Origin: Terriglobia bacterium
GTDB taxonomy: Bacteria; Acidobacteriota; Thermoanaerobaculia; Thermoanaerobaculales; Thermoanaerobaculaceae
Length of the DNA: 64,000 bases
NCBI GenBank assembly: GCA_020073245.1
Contig: JAIQFQ010000001.1
Span: 170,001-234,000 of the forward strand
Direction: 5' to 3'
Part shown: in pieces, positions 48,106 through 57,007 of the stretch
Position numbering within the stretch: position 1 is the stretch's first letter
Layout: the number at the start of each line of letters is the position of its first letter
The notes under the pieces: model-generated
What the model was told of the DNA's origin: nothing
Database searches by the model: none
What the model saw: only the letters and a program-made list of their open reading frames with translations
Translations under genes and position numbers: made by a program

Positions 48106-50013
48106 TTACTGGACGTATCCTAGGCTGCGGAGACGCGCGAGGGTCTCCTCGTAGCCGCGCTGCAGCGCGGCTGCCCGGGCGTCCCACCAGAGGAACGAGC
48201 CCGGCGCACGGACGCGGATCGGCTGCGAGCCATCCACCCACTCCCAGGTGGCGCCCTCGGGCCGGGCCGGTCGCAGCGATGCGCCACCCGCAAACGCCGC
48301 GAGAGCGAACGGAAACGCGCTCTCCCACCGCACCTCGACCCGTTCCCCGGTTACCGTGATCCGGGTCCCAGTCACGCTGAAGACCTTCGCCACCCGCAAA
48401 GGAGAGGGCGTTTGGAACGCGACCACGGTCGGACCGCGCTCGCCCGCCGCCATGACCTGCAGACCCGGCACCAGCTTGCCGACGCCCGCAGCGAACACCT
48501 CCGCCGCAGCCAGCGCCGCCGGCGCGCCAAGATCTCCAGGCTGCTCTTCCCCGGGATCCCGCGTCAGGTCGAAGAGAAATGCACCGGCGGGCAGCGGCCG
48601 CACCTCTTGCATCTTGACTTCCGACTCCGGGCTCAGTCCGGGCTGTGGGAGAGTGTGAACGAGGACCACCCGCGCGCCTTCTCGCCAACGCCAGCGCAGT
48701 GGACCGGCACCGAACGTCACGGCGACCTCCGGCTCCGGCGACCCGCCGTGTCGCAGCGAGCGCCCGACCATCCCGGGGGGCGGTGGGCACCCCGCCAGGT
48801 CGAGGAGCGTGGGAACGAGGTCGAGCAGCTGCACCGGCTTGCGCTCCACCCCCGAGTGTACCCCTGGGCCGCGCAGCAACAGGGGGACGTGGAGCGCCTC
48901 CCGGTAGAGGTTCATGCCGTGGCCCCAGCAGCCTCCGTGCTCGCCGAACGCCTCGCCGTGATCCGAGGTGAACGCGACGACGGCCTGGCGCGGGAGCTCG
49001 GCAAAGAAAGGCCCAAGCTGGCGGTCGAGGTAGCGAACCGTGGCCGCATACGCATCCAGGCGTTGGCGCGTCTCCTCAGGGCTCGCTTCTCGGGCCCTGC
49101 TGGCGAGGGGCACGATCGGCGCCATCGGTGGCATGCCGCCCTCGTGGTCGTGGTACGGCTCGTGCTGGTCCATGAAGTGGAGGTACAGGAAGCCGGGTTC
49201 GCCTCGGTGGGCGTGCACCCAGGACCGCGCCTGGCCGATCACCTGCTCGGCCAGAGGCGCCCCCTCCGGGCCGTATCGGACCGGCACGACGAAGGCGTCG
49301 AAGCCCTTGCCGAAGTCGTTCGGGACGGTGACCGTGAAGTTGGCCACGAAAGCGCCGCCGCTGAAGCCCCGATCCCGAAGCGCCTCCGCCCAGGAAGGGA
49401 CACCCACAGGAATCGCCACCAGGCCGCCATCCATCGATGTGAGCTCGATGGTGGGACGCGAGGTGAAGATGCTGGCCACCGACGGGAGTGTCCACGGGGC
49501 GTTGGATTCCGCGTCGGTGAACCGCTCGCCGTCCCGGAACTCCCTGACCAGACGCGGCGTGAGCGTCTCGTTGAGATGATCGGCGCGGAAGGTGTCGGCG
49601 AGCGCGAGGACGATCAACGGTGCGGTTCGACGCGGTCGGACGAGGCGCGGCTCGCCGAGGACCACCCCGGGCGAGGCGATAACGGAATAGGTACCTGCGC
49701 TCGGGACCGTCCACTCGAGGTCGTCTGCGCCGCCCGGCGCAAGGCGCCACGTCTGTGATCCCAGGGCTCCTTCGAGGCGCACCTCACCGGCGAGCGTCGC
49801 GGGGGCCAGCGCACAGGCGCGGAACACGTAGCCGCTACCCTTCGCTTCGAACCGTTGTCGGCCGCTCGGCGCTACGCCGCGCTGCCACCGAGTCCCGACG
49901 TGGTAGACGGTCGCCTGGTCGGGCCACAGGGGCACCCTGGCCGGGTTGCAGCCGACACCGAACGCGCAGGCCGCGCCGATCCCGAACCCAATGCGCCCCA
50001 GGGTGCTACGCAT
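48106..50013 (-). CDS. Sulfatase/phosphatase-superfamily lipoprotein
   Basis: This 635-residue protein has a lipoprotein-type signal (ACAFGVGC, lipid attachment near residue 22). A beta-sandwich-like stretch follows, then an alkaline-phosphatase-superfamily domain from about 130: VLALADTFRADHLN, NAPWTLPSVASIFTSRP, HFMDQHEPYHDHEGG and TSDHGEAFGEHGGCWGHG. The active-site position in NAPWTLPS is Thr rather than the Cys/Ser of classical sulfatases, so it may be a phosphotransferase or hydrolase of another ester. The extra C-terminal domain (about 480-635) is unassigned. TATAAT lies 6 bp before the ATG. Confidence 0.82.
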   Translation of the reverse strand: MRSTLGRIGFGIGAACAFGVGCNPARVPLWPDQATVYHVGTRWQRGVAPSGRQRFEAKGSGYVFRACALAPATLAGEVRLEGALGSQTWRLAPGGADDLEWTVPSAGTYSVIASPGVVLGEPRLVRPRRTAPLIVLALADTFRADHLNETLTPRLVREFRDGERFTDAESNAPWTLPSVASIFTSRPTIELTSMDGGLVAIPVGVPSWAEALRDRGFSGGAFVANFTVTVPNDFGKGFDAFVVPVRYGPEGAPLAEQVIGQARSWVHAHRGEPGFLYLHFMDQHEPYHDHEGGMPPMAPIVPLASRAREASPEETRQRLDAYAATVRYLDRQLGPFFAELPRQAVVAFTSDHGEAFGEHGGCWGHGMNLYREALHVPLLLRGPGVHSGVERKPVQLLDLVPTLLDLAGCPPPPGMVGRSLRHGGSPEPEVAVTFGAGPLRWRWREGARVVLVHTLPQPGLSPESEVKMQEVRPLPAGAFLFDLTRDPGEEQPGDLGAPAALAAAEVFAAGVGKLVPGLQVMAAGERGPTVVAFQTPSPLRVAKVFSVTGTRITVTGERVEVRWESAFPFALAAFAGGASLRPARPEGATWEWVDGSQPIRVRAPGSFLWWDARAAALQRGYEETLARLRSLGYVQ

Positions 50014-50019
50014 GGGCCG

Positions 50020-50025
50020 ATTATA
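50020..50025 (-). promoter_or_regulatory. Consensus -10 box for leaderless sulfatase gene
   Basis: A perfect TATAAT on the minus strand lies 6 bp before the ATG at 50013, so the mRNA should begin at the A of the start codon. No -35 consensus is seen. Confidence 0.55.
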
Positions 50026-50075
50026 CCGACGGGAGATAAAGGTCGCGGGGCGTGGCGCGAATGCCGAAGCAGGGG

Positions 50076-50864
50076 TCAGCGCTGCGCCCGCAGCTGGAGC
50101 GGGATGACGCGATCGCCGTGCGGGGTGCGGAGCACCAGCTCCCCTTCGACCATCGCGGGTTCGCCCTTCAGGAACGCCGCCATGCCGCCGGCCGCATCGG
50201 CGAACGGCACGTCCTGGTCCAGGAGCACGTCGCTACGCTGTCTGGGACGCAGCTTGAACCCCGGCCTTTGCATCGCGATCACCGTGTGGGTCCCCGCCGT
50301 GACTTTCAGCTCGATCTTCGTGGCGGCCACCTCGAAGCCGAACGGGTTGTAGAGGCCGAGGAGGCCGTGCACGTTCACCGCCGACAGCCCCGGGTTGATG
50401 GTGAAGTCGGTGAAGGTGACGTAGGCGCGATACACGTCCTTGATTGGAACCTCTACCTCGCCCGGGTCGCCGAAGTCGAGGGTCCCAGCCATGGCCAGCA
50501 CAGCGGTGCCGCCCGGGCCGACTCCTTCCCACGCCACCGGCGCGCGGTTGGGATCGACCGTCAGCACGTCCTCCGGCACGTCGGCGAGACGCACGTCAAA
50601 ATCTGCGCGCGACTCGCCGCCGCCGATCGTCACGTCGACCGCCTCGGGCAGAGGGATCTGCGCCGCGCCCAGTGTCAAGCGTTGCGCGTTCATCCCCGAG
50701 GCCGGTGGGCCAGGCGGTGCGGGTGCGCGAAGGGTGACGTGCAGGACGTCGCGGCTTCGCACGGCAACCGTCACGCCCTGAAGGCGCAACGGTGCGGCGG
50801 TTTTCACAGCCGGGGGGGCGACGACACCCGCCGCAGCGAGGAGCAGGCCCGCAACGATCGGCAT
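50076..50864 (-). CDS. Exported LEA14-like protein
   Basis: This 262-residue protein has a signal peptide (about 1-17) and a duplicated beta-sandwich region. The second half, GLLGLYNPFGFEVAATKIELKV, is typical of LEA type 2 (LEA14/WHy) domains. These domains are linked to desiccation and stress in plants and bacteria, with no defined biochemical role. A GGAGAGAG site precedes the ATG. It lies 62 bp upstream of the sulfatase, which seems to have its own promoter. Confidence 0.72.
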   Translation of the reverse strand: MPIVAGLLLAAAGVVAPPAVKTAAPLRLQGVTVAVRSRDVLHVTLRAPAPPGPPASGMNAQRLTLGAAQIPLPEAVDVTIGGGESRADFDVRLADVPEDVLTVDPNRAPVAWEGVGPGGTAVLAMAGTLDFGDPGEVEVPIKDVYRAYVTFTDFTINPGLSAVNVHGLLGLYNPFGFEVAATKIELKVTAGTHTVIAMQRPGFKLRPRQRSDVLLDQDVPFADAAGGMAAFLKGEPAMVEGELVLRTPHGDRVIPLQLRAQR

Positions 50865-50956
50865 CGGTTTCTCTCTCCGGCCGGGAGTTTAACCCGGACG
50901 ACTCATTCGGTCCCGCTGTGAACGGAAAATTGCCGGGTCCGACGTGCGGTCGCCGC

Positions 50957-50985
50957 TTGTGAAGTTTTTCCTTTTCTTCTACGCT
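50957..50985 (+). promoter_or_regulatory. Candidate sigma-70 promoter for citF-like gene
   Basis: TTGTGA at 50957-50962 is followed after 17 bp of T/C-rich sequence by TACGCT at 50980-50985. It lies 19 bp before the ATG, with a GGAGG ribosome-binding site between. Confidence 0.45.
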
Positions 50986-51004
50986 CGCCGACCGGAGGTG
51001 CCGC

Positions 51005-52621
51005 ATGATCCTCGAAGAGTGGACGGAGAACGCCGTCGGCCGCGAGATCCCGACCCGGATCGCGGGCCGCGCCTTCCGTCCGTTCGCTGGCTGTTTCGCC
51101 GAGATGCCGGAGACGACGACCCATGCGGCGAGAGTCCCGCGACGGCCGTTCGACGGCGCGTCCAAGCTCACGACGTTCGAGGCGGCCTTCGACGTTGTTC
51201 GCGATGGCGACGCCGTGTCGTTCCCGCACTACTACCGCACCGGTGGCGACCGCTTTCTGCGTGCCGTCGTCGCGGAGCTGAAGCGGCGCGGCCTCAAAGG
51301 GATCAGGCTGATCGGAAACGCATACTTCGGCGAGCTCGACTACCTCGTCGAGGCCGTCAAGGACGGCACGATCGCCTATCTGTACGGCAACCCGTACGGC
51401 GGGTTGGCCAAGGCCACCGCTGGCGGCGCCCTGCTGCCCGTCCGGATCATCGGCTGCACCCACGGGGGCCGGCAGCGCGACCTCATGCTCGGGATCGAGC
51501 CGGTGCGCCTGGCGATCTTCCCCGCGCCCGCGGCCGACCTGTGGGGAAATGCCTCCGGCGTGCTTGGCAAGCGCGAGGAGCTCTGCGGGCCGCTCGGCCT
51601 GTTCGACGCGGACGTCCGTTACGCCGACTACTCGTGCGTCTGCGCCGGGACGGTGTTCGACCGCTTCCTGACGCAGCGCTCGATCTCGATGGAGTACGTG
51701 GACTTCGTCGTGCCGTTCCCAAACGTGGGGGATGGTGCCGGGATCGGGGCCGGCACGCTGGATCTGGCCCGAATCATGAGCGGCGGCAACCTCACGGTCG
51801 CCGACCGCGTGATGTCGCTGCTCGGCGCGGCAGGCCTCTTGCGCGACGGCGTCGCGTTCCAGTCCGGCTCTGGCGCGTCGCTCGCGGTCCTGCAGCGCCT
51901 GTCGGATCACTTCGCCGCCAACGGTCTCAAGGCGTCGTTCACGATTGGCGGGATCACCCAGATCCACGTCGAGATGCTGCGTCGCGGCGCGGTCGAACTG
52001 ATCCTGCACGGCCAGTGCTTCCAGCCCACAGACCTGGTCTTCGACTCGCTGAAGAACGACCCGGGCCATCAGGAGGCCACGTCCTCGATCTACGCGAACC
52101 TCGCCTGCAAGGCGACCCTTACGCCTCTGCTCGACTTCGCACTGCTCTCCTGCGCCGAAATCGACACTGACTTCAACGTGAACACCGTGACCGGGTACGA
52201 CGGCCGGTTCGTAGGCGGGATCGGCGGCGGCCCCAACGTGGGGCGCTCCAAGCTGACGGTCATCTTCACGACGCTTGCCGGCTTCTCCAAGCGCCGCGGC
52301 CAGAGCTACCCCTCGATCCGGGAGCGCGTCAACACGGTCACGATGCCGGGCGAGCTGGTGGATCTCGTGATCACCGAGGAAGACGCGGTCATCAACCCGG
52401 CATCGACCTCGTCGTATCTCGTCGCGCTCAAGGAAAACGCGGGCAAGGCCGGGATCAGCCTGATCTCCATGGAGGCGCTTGCAGCCAAGGCGATGGCAAA
52501 GGCGACGGAGCTCGGGCCGCTCATGCCCGAGCCCGAGCTCACCGGCGAGGTGGTCGAGATCATAAAGGCCGACGACGGTTCCATCCTCGACGTCGTCCGG
52601 CAGGTCCCGAAGAAGGAGTGA
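51005..52621 (+). CDS. Citrate lyase alpha subunit-like CoA transferase (orphan CitF)
   Basis: This 538-residue protein is full length for CitF, which exchanges acetyl for citrate on the acyl carrier subunit of citrate lyase. Family motifs include SFPHYYRTGGDRFL, GNPYGGLAKA, GCTHGGRQRDLMLGIEPV, GSGASLAVLQ and GGPNVGRSKLTVIF. The partner genes citD, citE and citC are absent from the neighbourhood. It may act with partners elsewhere or as a stand-alone CoA transferase. GGAGGTGCCGC precedes the ATG. The left neighbour diverges and the right neighbour converges. Confidence 0.85.
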   Translation: MILEEWTENAVGREIPTRIAGRAFRPFAGCFAEMPETTTHAARVPRRPFDGASKLTTFEAAFDVVRDGDAVSFPHYYRTGGDRFLRAVVAELKRRGLKGIRLIGNAYFGELDYLVEAVKDGTIAYLYGNPYGGLAKATAGGALLPVRIIGCTHGGRQRDLMLGIEPVRLAIFPAPAADLWGNASGVLGKREELCGPLGLFDADVRYADYSCVCAGTVFDRFLTQRSISMEYVDFVVPFPNVGDGAGIGAGTLDLARIMSGGNLTVADRVMSLLGAAGLLRDGVAFQSGSGASLAVLQRLSDHFAANGLKASFTIGGITQIHVEMLRRGAVELILHGQCFQPTDLVFDSLKNDPGHQEATSSIYANLACKATLTPLLDFALLSCAEIDTDFNVNTVTGYDGRFVGGIGGGPNVGRSKLTVIFTTLAGFSKRRGQSYPSIRERVNTVTMPGELVDLVITEEDAVINPASTSSYLVALKENAGKAGISLISMEALAAKAMAKATELGPLMPEPELTGEVVEIIKADDGSILDVVRQVPKKE

Positions 52622-52625
52622 GGCG

Positions 52626-52652
52626 GGGTCCGGGACCCGGGTTCCGGACCGA
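52626..52652. terminator. Palindromic heptad hairpin between convergent genes
   Basis: GTCCGG-gacccgggtt-CCGGAC forms an almost perfect palindrome of about 22 bp just after the citF-like stop. It also shows the 7-bp rhythm ggggtcc, gggaccc, gggttcc. It may end transcription from both sides, although no T-run follows. Confidence 0.45.
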
Positions 52653-52702
52653 TGACAACCCCCGTCGACGCGCGGCAGGCCCGCGAGAGGGCCGGCCCCC
52701 GC

Positions 52703-54118
52703 TCAGCGTGCGAGTTTGATGACGTCGCTGCGGAAGGCCGCTTCCTGCTTCCCGGACAGGTTGGACGCGAGCGATGCGACGAGGGCATCCCAGTTCGTCG
52801 TGGCCCGCGCGGCCCTCTTGACGAGCACCTTCGCCAGCGGGCCGATCTCGTCGGCCAGCCTCTGCTCCACCGCACGGAGCGCGTCCGCGTCCCACGTGAC
52901 CGCTCCCGACGAATCGGGCCCAAGTGTTGGGGACCCGAGACGCGAATCGCTCCCCGTCGCCGGGTGCGCCAGCAGGAGCGACGAGCGCTGCTGTGCCGCG
53001 GCCGCCTCTTTTGTGGCGGCGGCAAGAAATGCGCGGCGGTCCTTATCCGAGGGAATGTGTGCCGAGAGCGCGGTGCAAAGGGCGGGGAAATCGGACGACT
53101 TCTGAGCTTCCCGCCTGACCAGGACCCTCGCCATCGGGCCGATCGCGACGGCCAGGCACGCCTCCGCGCTGGCGAGCAGGGCAGGGTCCAAGTTTGTGCG
53201 CACCGGCTCCGTGCTCGCGGAAGGCATGGCAGCCGTCTGCATCAGGGTCCCCTCCGGTGCTGGGGTGAGAGCGCCCGGAGGATTCCCGGCCTCCAGCAGG
53301 AGGAGGTCGACGTGCACCGCAGGCATATGGGGGTAACGCTCATCGCGGTCCCGCGCCATCATCTTTCGGATGACCGCGCAAACGCCGTGACTCAGCGTGG
53401 GGGCGAAGGTGCGCGGGTCCACCGGCTCGTCGTGCAGGTGCTTGGCGACGATGACCATGGGCGATGAGCCTTCGAACGGGGTATGCCCCGTGACCATGTG
53501 GAAGAGTGTCGCCCCCAGCGAGTAGATGTCGGCGCGGCCGTCAATGTCCTTGAGGCCGGCGATCTGCTCGGGCGAGATGTAGTGCGGGGTGCCGGCCACG
53601 ACGCCGGTCTGGGTCATGTTCTGGTCGTCGGCGATGCTCTTGGCGAGTCCGAGATCCACGAGCTTCACGACGCCGTCCGCGCTCAGGATCAGGTTGTCAG
53701 GCTTCACGTCTCGGTGCACGATCCCGGCACCGTGAGCGACGCGGAGCGCCGTGCACGCCTGGCGCACCGTTGCAAGCGCGTCGGCCTCCGAGAACTTCCC
53801 GTTGCGCCTGATGCGGTCGCCCACGGACTCGCCGAGGACGAACTCCATCGCCAGGTAGAAGATCCCCTCGACCTGCCCAAAGTCGTAGATCTGGACGATG
53901 TTCGGGTGGTTGAGTTTGGCCGCCGCTCGTGCCTCCTTGACGAACCGTTGGCGATAGGACTCGTCAGTCGCGAACTGTTCGCCGAGCACCTTGAGCGCGA
54001 CGTCGCGCTGCAGCGTGAGGTGGCGCGCGCGAAAGACGCGGCCCATCCCCCCCGCTCCCAGCTCCCCCAGGATTTCGTAATCGCCAAAGGCCGCTCCGGG
54101 CATCGGCTTCGCTGCCAC
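52703..54118 (-). CDS. Cytoplasmic Ser/Thr protein kinase
   Basis: This 471-residue Hanks-type kinase has the glycine loop LGAGGMGRVFRA near residue 19, the ATP lysine in VALKVLG, the catalytic loop HRDVKPDNLIL, DLGLAKS in place of DFG, and GTPHYISPEQ. A long C-terminal region (about 290-471) contains a duplicated motif (IGPMARVLVRREAQK and IGPLAKVLVKRAARA). No transmembrane segment is seen. The GTG has a GGGAGG site. It lies 37 bp after a haem-HAMP sensor gene, so a signal pair is likely. Confidence 0.92.
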   Translation of the reverse strand: MAAKPMPGAAFGDYEILGELGAGGMGRVFRARHLTLQRDVALKVLGEQFATDESYRQRFVKEARAAAKLNHPNIVQIYDFGQVEGIFYLAMEFVLGESVGDRIRRNGKFSEADALATVRQACTALRVAHGAGIVHRDVKPDNLILSADGVVKLVDLGLAKSIADDQNMTQTGVVAGTPHYISPEQIAGLKDIDGRADIYSLGATLFHMVTGHTPFEGSSPMVIVAKHLHDEPVDPRTFAPTLSHGVCAVIRKMMARDRDERYPHMPAVHVDLLLLEAGNPPGALTPAPEGTLMQTAAMPSASTEPVRTNLDPALLASAEACLAVAIGPMARVLVRREAQKSSDFPALCTALSAHIPSDKDRRAFLAAATKEAAAAQQRSSLLLAHPATGSDSRLGSPTLGPDSSGAVTWDADALRAVEQRLADEIGPLAKVLVKRAARATTNWDALVASLASNLSGKQEAAFRSDVIKLAR

Positions 54119-54155
54119 TGCTTGTTACCTCCCTCTCAAGGGACTGAAGGTCGCG

Positions 54156-55031
54156 TCAGGCTTCATCGAGCATCGCGAGCGCCTTCTGGAGGCTGATCCG
54201 CATGCGGTTGAACGAGCCCGCAAGCAGCGCCACCTCGTCCTTTCCCTTGATAGCAACATCAGGCACCTCCATGTTCCCGCGGCTCACCTGCTCCGCCATC
54301 CCGGCGAGCCGGGTGAGCGGTGCGATGACCGCGAAGCGAAGCAGGAGGTTGAGCACGAGAAGCGTAAACCCGAACACCCCCGAGAGGGCGAAGATCAGTG
54401 TCCGAAAGGCACTGTTGGCCATCTCGATCGGGATCGACATCGGTACCGACACGATCTGCGCGCCGACGATCTCGTCCTGCTTCCAGCCGAAGCCGTTGCT
54501 CGGCCCGTACTGCTTGACCAGCGAGGCCGGCGCCTGTTCGGGCGTCAGGTGGCAGGCGAGGCACTTCGGGTCCTTGATCTGGATGGGATGGCTGAGGAAG
54601 AGCGAGCGACCCTCGGTCGTCTCGCGCTCGCCGATCATCTCGGACTCTTTCGGGTCGCGGCGGAACTCGTTGACGACATCCGCTTCCCAGTCCACGGTGC
54701 GGTCGCGCGGGTTCGACGGGTTGAGCGTGGCCTCCTTGTACTCGTACTCCGGGTGGCTCTGCCGCAGGTAGTTGAAAATCTCGGTGGCCGAGTAGGCCGG
54801 AACCGTCTGAGGCAGGAATTGCTGGGCGAGCCTCGAGTCCAGGAGCGGCTTGACCTGCTTGATGGTGTAGCCGCGCACCGCCATCGCGGTTTCCATCATG
54901 ATCCGCGCGTTCTGGATCACCTGGGTCCGGGCGCTCCTCTGCAGCAGCGCATGGGAGATGCACCCCACCGGCACCAGCGCCAGCGAAAAGACCAATACCA
55001 GCGCGAGGTTGAACTTTGTGAGCAAACTCAT
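54156..55031 (-). CDS. Membrane haem sensor with DUF3365 (Tll0287-like) and HAMP domains
   Basis: This 291-residue protein has a transmembrane helix (about 8-28), a periplasmic DUF3365/Tll0287-like domain with a CLACH haem-c site near residue 140, a second helix (about 195-220) and a HAMP domain (about 220-275). No output kinase or cyclase domain follows the HAMP. The downstream Ser/Thr kinase gene is the natural output partner, by inference. The ATG at 55031 gives the normal signal-anchor N-terminus. Confidence 0.83.
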   Translation of the reverse strand: MSLLTKFNLALVLVFSLALVPVGCISHALLQRSARTQVIQNARIMMETAMAVRGYTIKQVKPLLDSRLAQQFLPQTVPAYSATEIFNYLRQSHPEYEYKEATLNPSNPRDRTVDWEADVVNEFRRDPKESEMIGERETTEGRSLFLSHPIQIKDPKCLACHLTPEQAPASLVKQYGPSNGFGWKQDEIVGAQIVSVPMSIPIEMANSAFRTLIFALSGVFGFTLLVLNLLLRFAVIAPLTRLAGMAEQVSRGNMEVPDVAIKGKDEVALLAGSFNRMRISLQKALAMLDEA

Positions 55032-55244
55032 GAGCCCCCCGACTCGTGCGTCCCGCCAGCCCGACGTTTCGCCCTTTCCCGTCGGATAAACGAATCTGAG
55101 ACCCATTCTACTCCCATGCCGCCGCCGGGACGAAGAAGAGGTGCCGCCACCGGAACTCCCCGCCATGTCGTCGGGTAGACCCGCTGGCGACCGTTCGCGC
55201 CACTTCGATCGCGTAGAATGCGCGGCGTCGCAGGCGGAGGGACC

Positions 55245-55733
55245 ATGAGCATCAGGCTGCTCATCACCGGGGGGACGTTCGACAAGGAGTACGACGAGAT
55301 TCACGGCAAGCTGTACTTCAAGGACACCCACCTGAACGAGATGCTCCGCCTCGGCCGCTGCCGGGCCGACGTCAAGGTCCGGACGCTGATGATGGTGGAC
55401 TCGCTGGAGATGACGGACGCGGACCGCCACCTCGTCCTGGAGAACTGCCGGCGGGCGCACGAGGAGCGCATCGTCGTCACCCACGGCACCGACACCATGG
55501 AGGAAACAGCCAAGGTGCTCGGCGAGGGCCTCACGAACAAGACCGTCGTGCTGACCGGCGCGATGATACCGTACGCGTTCCACTCATCCGACGGGTTGTT
55601 CAACCTCGGGAGCGCGATCTCCCTCGCCCAGTGCCTGCCCCACGGCGTCTACATCGCGATGAACGGACGCTTCTTCGCGTGGAACAACGTCAAGAAGAAC
55701 CGCTCCCTGGGCATCTTCGAGCCGATCCACTAG
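55245..55733 (+). CDS. Short asparaginase-like protein (N-terminal domain only)
   Basis: This 162-residue protein matches the N-terminal half of type I/II asparaginases. The first catalytic Thr motif is LLITGGTFDKEY and the second is VVTHGTDTMEETA. It ends where the small C-terminal domain would begin. The length matches a group annotated as asparaginase-domain proteins, so it may be complete and not a fragment. GGAGGGACC precedes the ATG, and a TAGAAT box lies at 55214-55219. Activity is unproven. Confidence 0.8.
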   Translation: MSIRLLITGGTFDKEYDEIHGKLYFKDTHLNEMLRLGRCRADVKVRTLMMVDSLEMTDADRHLVLENCRRAHEERIVVTHGTDTMEETAKVLGEGLTNKTVVLTGAMIPYAFHSSDGLFNLGSAISLAQCLPHGVYIAMNGRFFAWNNVKKNRSLGIFEPIH

Positions 55734-55804
55734 CCTATACACGCCGCCGGGCATTCGTCAGTGGCGGATCACGGCGGGTTCGAGGCGGCGCCCCAGTCAA
55801 TCCT

Positions 55805-56167
55805 CTACCCCGGGAACGCACCCTCGGGCGGATCTTCGAGCCACTCGGTTTCGTAGCCGGGGGTGTTCGGGATGATGCAAAGGAACTCGACCTCCTCGGC
55901 CGTCCGGTTCTCGTACCAGTGCGCGCACCCGGCGGGCAGGAACATCGCGTCCCCGGCGCGCACGGTACGCACCTCGTCGTCGGTGCCCAGCACCATCTCG
56001 CCTCGCACCATCACCTGCTCGTGCTCGATGGTGGGGTGTCGGTGCGCGGGGATACGCCCACCCGCCGCAAGCAGGAAACGGCGGGTGATGAAGTTGGGCG
56101 CGCCCTGCTCGGGCCCGAGCAGGATAGCCATGCGCGCGCCCCGGGCTCGCTTGACAGGCGCCGCCAT
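55805..56167 (-). CDS. Small cupin protein
   Basis: This 120-residue single-domain cupin has the metal motif HRHPTIEHEQVMVRGEM near residues 49-65 and the second motif AGDAMFLPAGCAHWYENR near residues 79-96. It could be a sugar isomerase, dioxygenase or ligand-binding protein; the sequence does not decide. I chose the ATG at 56167; upstream sequence in the frame overlaps the divergent PC4 gene. Confidence 0.78.
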   Translation of the reverse strand: MAAPVKRARGARMAILLGPEQGAPNFITRRFLLAAGGRIPAHRHPTIEHEQVMVRGEMVLGTDDEVRTVRAGDAMFLPAGCAHWYENRTAEEVEFLCIIPNTPGYETEWLEDPPEGAFPG

Positions 56168-56270
56168 CACACTGTGCGGCGGGGTCACAACCGCCGATCT
56201 CCGGTTCTCGCCCACCCTATCCTCCCCGGTTGCCTTCCCTGGTAGACTCCCCGCCTCTGGGAGGCAACCG

Positions 56271-56540
56271 ATGCCTGATGACCGTACGGTACTACACGAG
56301 TTCAAGCGCAACGCCGAGGAGACCGTCCGCGTCTCTCTCTCGGTTTTCAAGGGCAAGACATACATCGACATCCGCCTCTTCTACGAAGACGCCAACGGCG
56401 AGCTGGCCCCGACCAAGAAAGGAGTGACGATCACCCCAGAGCTCTGGGACGAGTTCCGCGCCGGCATCGCGGCCGCCGAACAGACCCTGCAGGACAAGAA
56501 CCTATGGCACCCAGCCGACCAGGCCGGGGCCAAGGAGTGA
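56271..56540 (+). CDS. PC4/Sub1-like single-strand DNA-binding protein
   Basis: This 89-residue protein matches the PC4 (transcriptional coactivator p15) fold, with VRVSLSVFKGKTYIDIRLFYE, ELAPTKKGVTITPELWDEF. Bacterial homologues such as YdbC bind single-stranded DNA and may influence transcription. GGAGG lies 5 bp before the ATG. Its last 110 bp overlap, antisense, the 3' end of the next gene. Confidence 0.85.
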   Translation: MPDDRTVLHEFKRNAEETVRVSLSVFKGKTYIDIRLFYEDANGELAPTKKGVTITPELWDEFRAGIAAAEQTLQDKNLWHPADQAGAKE

Positions 56541-56955
56541 CGGCGGTCTTCCTCCTGGCCTCGTCTCGGAAGGTGCGAGCCAGGCCGGTGTTCAGCTCGT
56601 CCCGCCCGGGTGTCAGGCGCGGTTCGGTTCGCCCTTCTCCCACGGTTTGTACGTTGTGCGGCAGACGATCCGCTCCGCGCGCGTCGGGTGGGAGTAGCGC
56701 CAGAACCGCGATGAGCACCACGAGCCCGTAGGCGGCACCGGCGAAGTAGAGCGTGTCGACAACGCGCTGATGGGCGCGCATGTCGTCGGTCACGACCACG
56801 GCCGGCACTGCGGCGGGCGCCGGAGTCGGGGTCGCCGCGGCCACGGCCGCCGCCGGAGGAAGTTGAACCTCCTCTTGCGCCATCGAGGAAGTCACACAGG
56901 AAACAGCCGAGAAGATCGCCGCCGCCGCCATCAGCGCACGAACGCGCCTTGTCAT
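56431..56955 (-). CDS. Exported membrane protein of unknown function
   Basis: This 174-residue open frame starts with a signal peptide (RALMAAAAIFSAVSC, possible lipid site), an Ala/Pro-rich linker and one transmembrane helix (about 68-90). A strong AAGGAGG site 6 bp before the ATG supports translation. The C-terminal 37 codons lie antisense to the PC4 gene and look low-quality, so the true 3' end could be a read-on after loss of the original stop. I do not recognise a family. Confidence 0.5.
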   Translation of the reverse strand: MTRRVRALMAAAAIFSAVSCVTSSMAQEEVQLPPAAAVAAATPTPAPAAVPAVVVTDDMRAHQRVVDTLYFAGAAYGLVVLIAVLALLPPDARGADRLPHNVQTVGEGRTEPRLTPGRDELNTGLARTFRDEARRKTAVTPWPRPGRLGAIGSCPAGSVRRPRCRRGTRPRALG

Positions 56956-57007
56956 GGAGCCTCCTTGAGACGTCGAGCCATGGTGGCGCATGCCCGCACG
57001 TTCTGCG

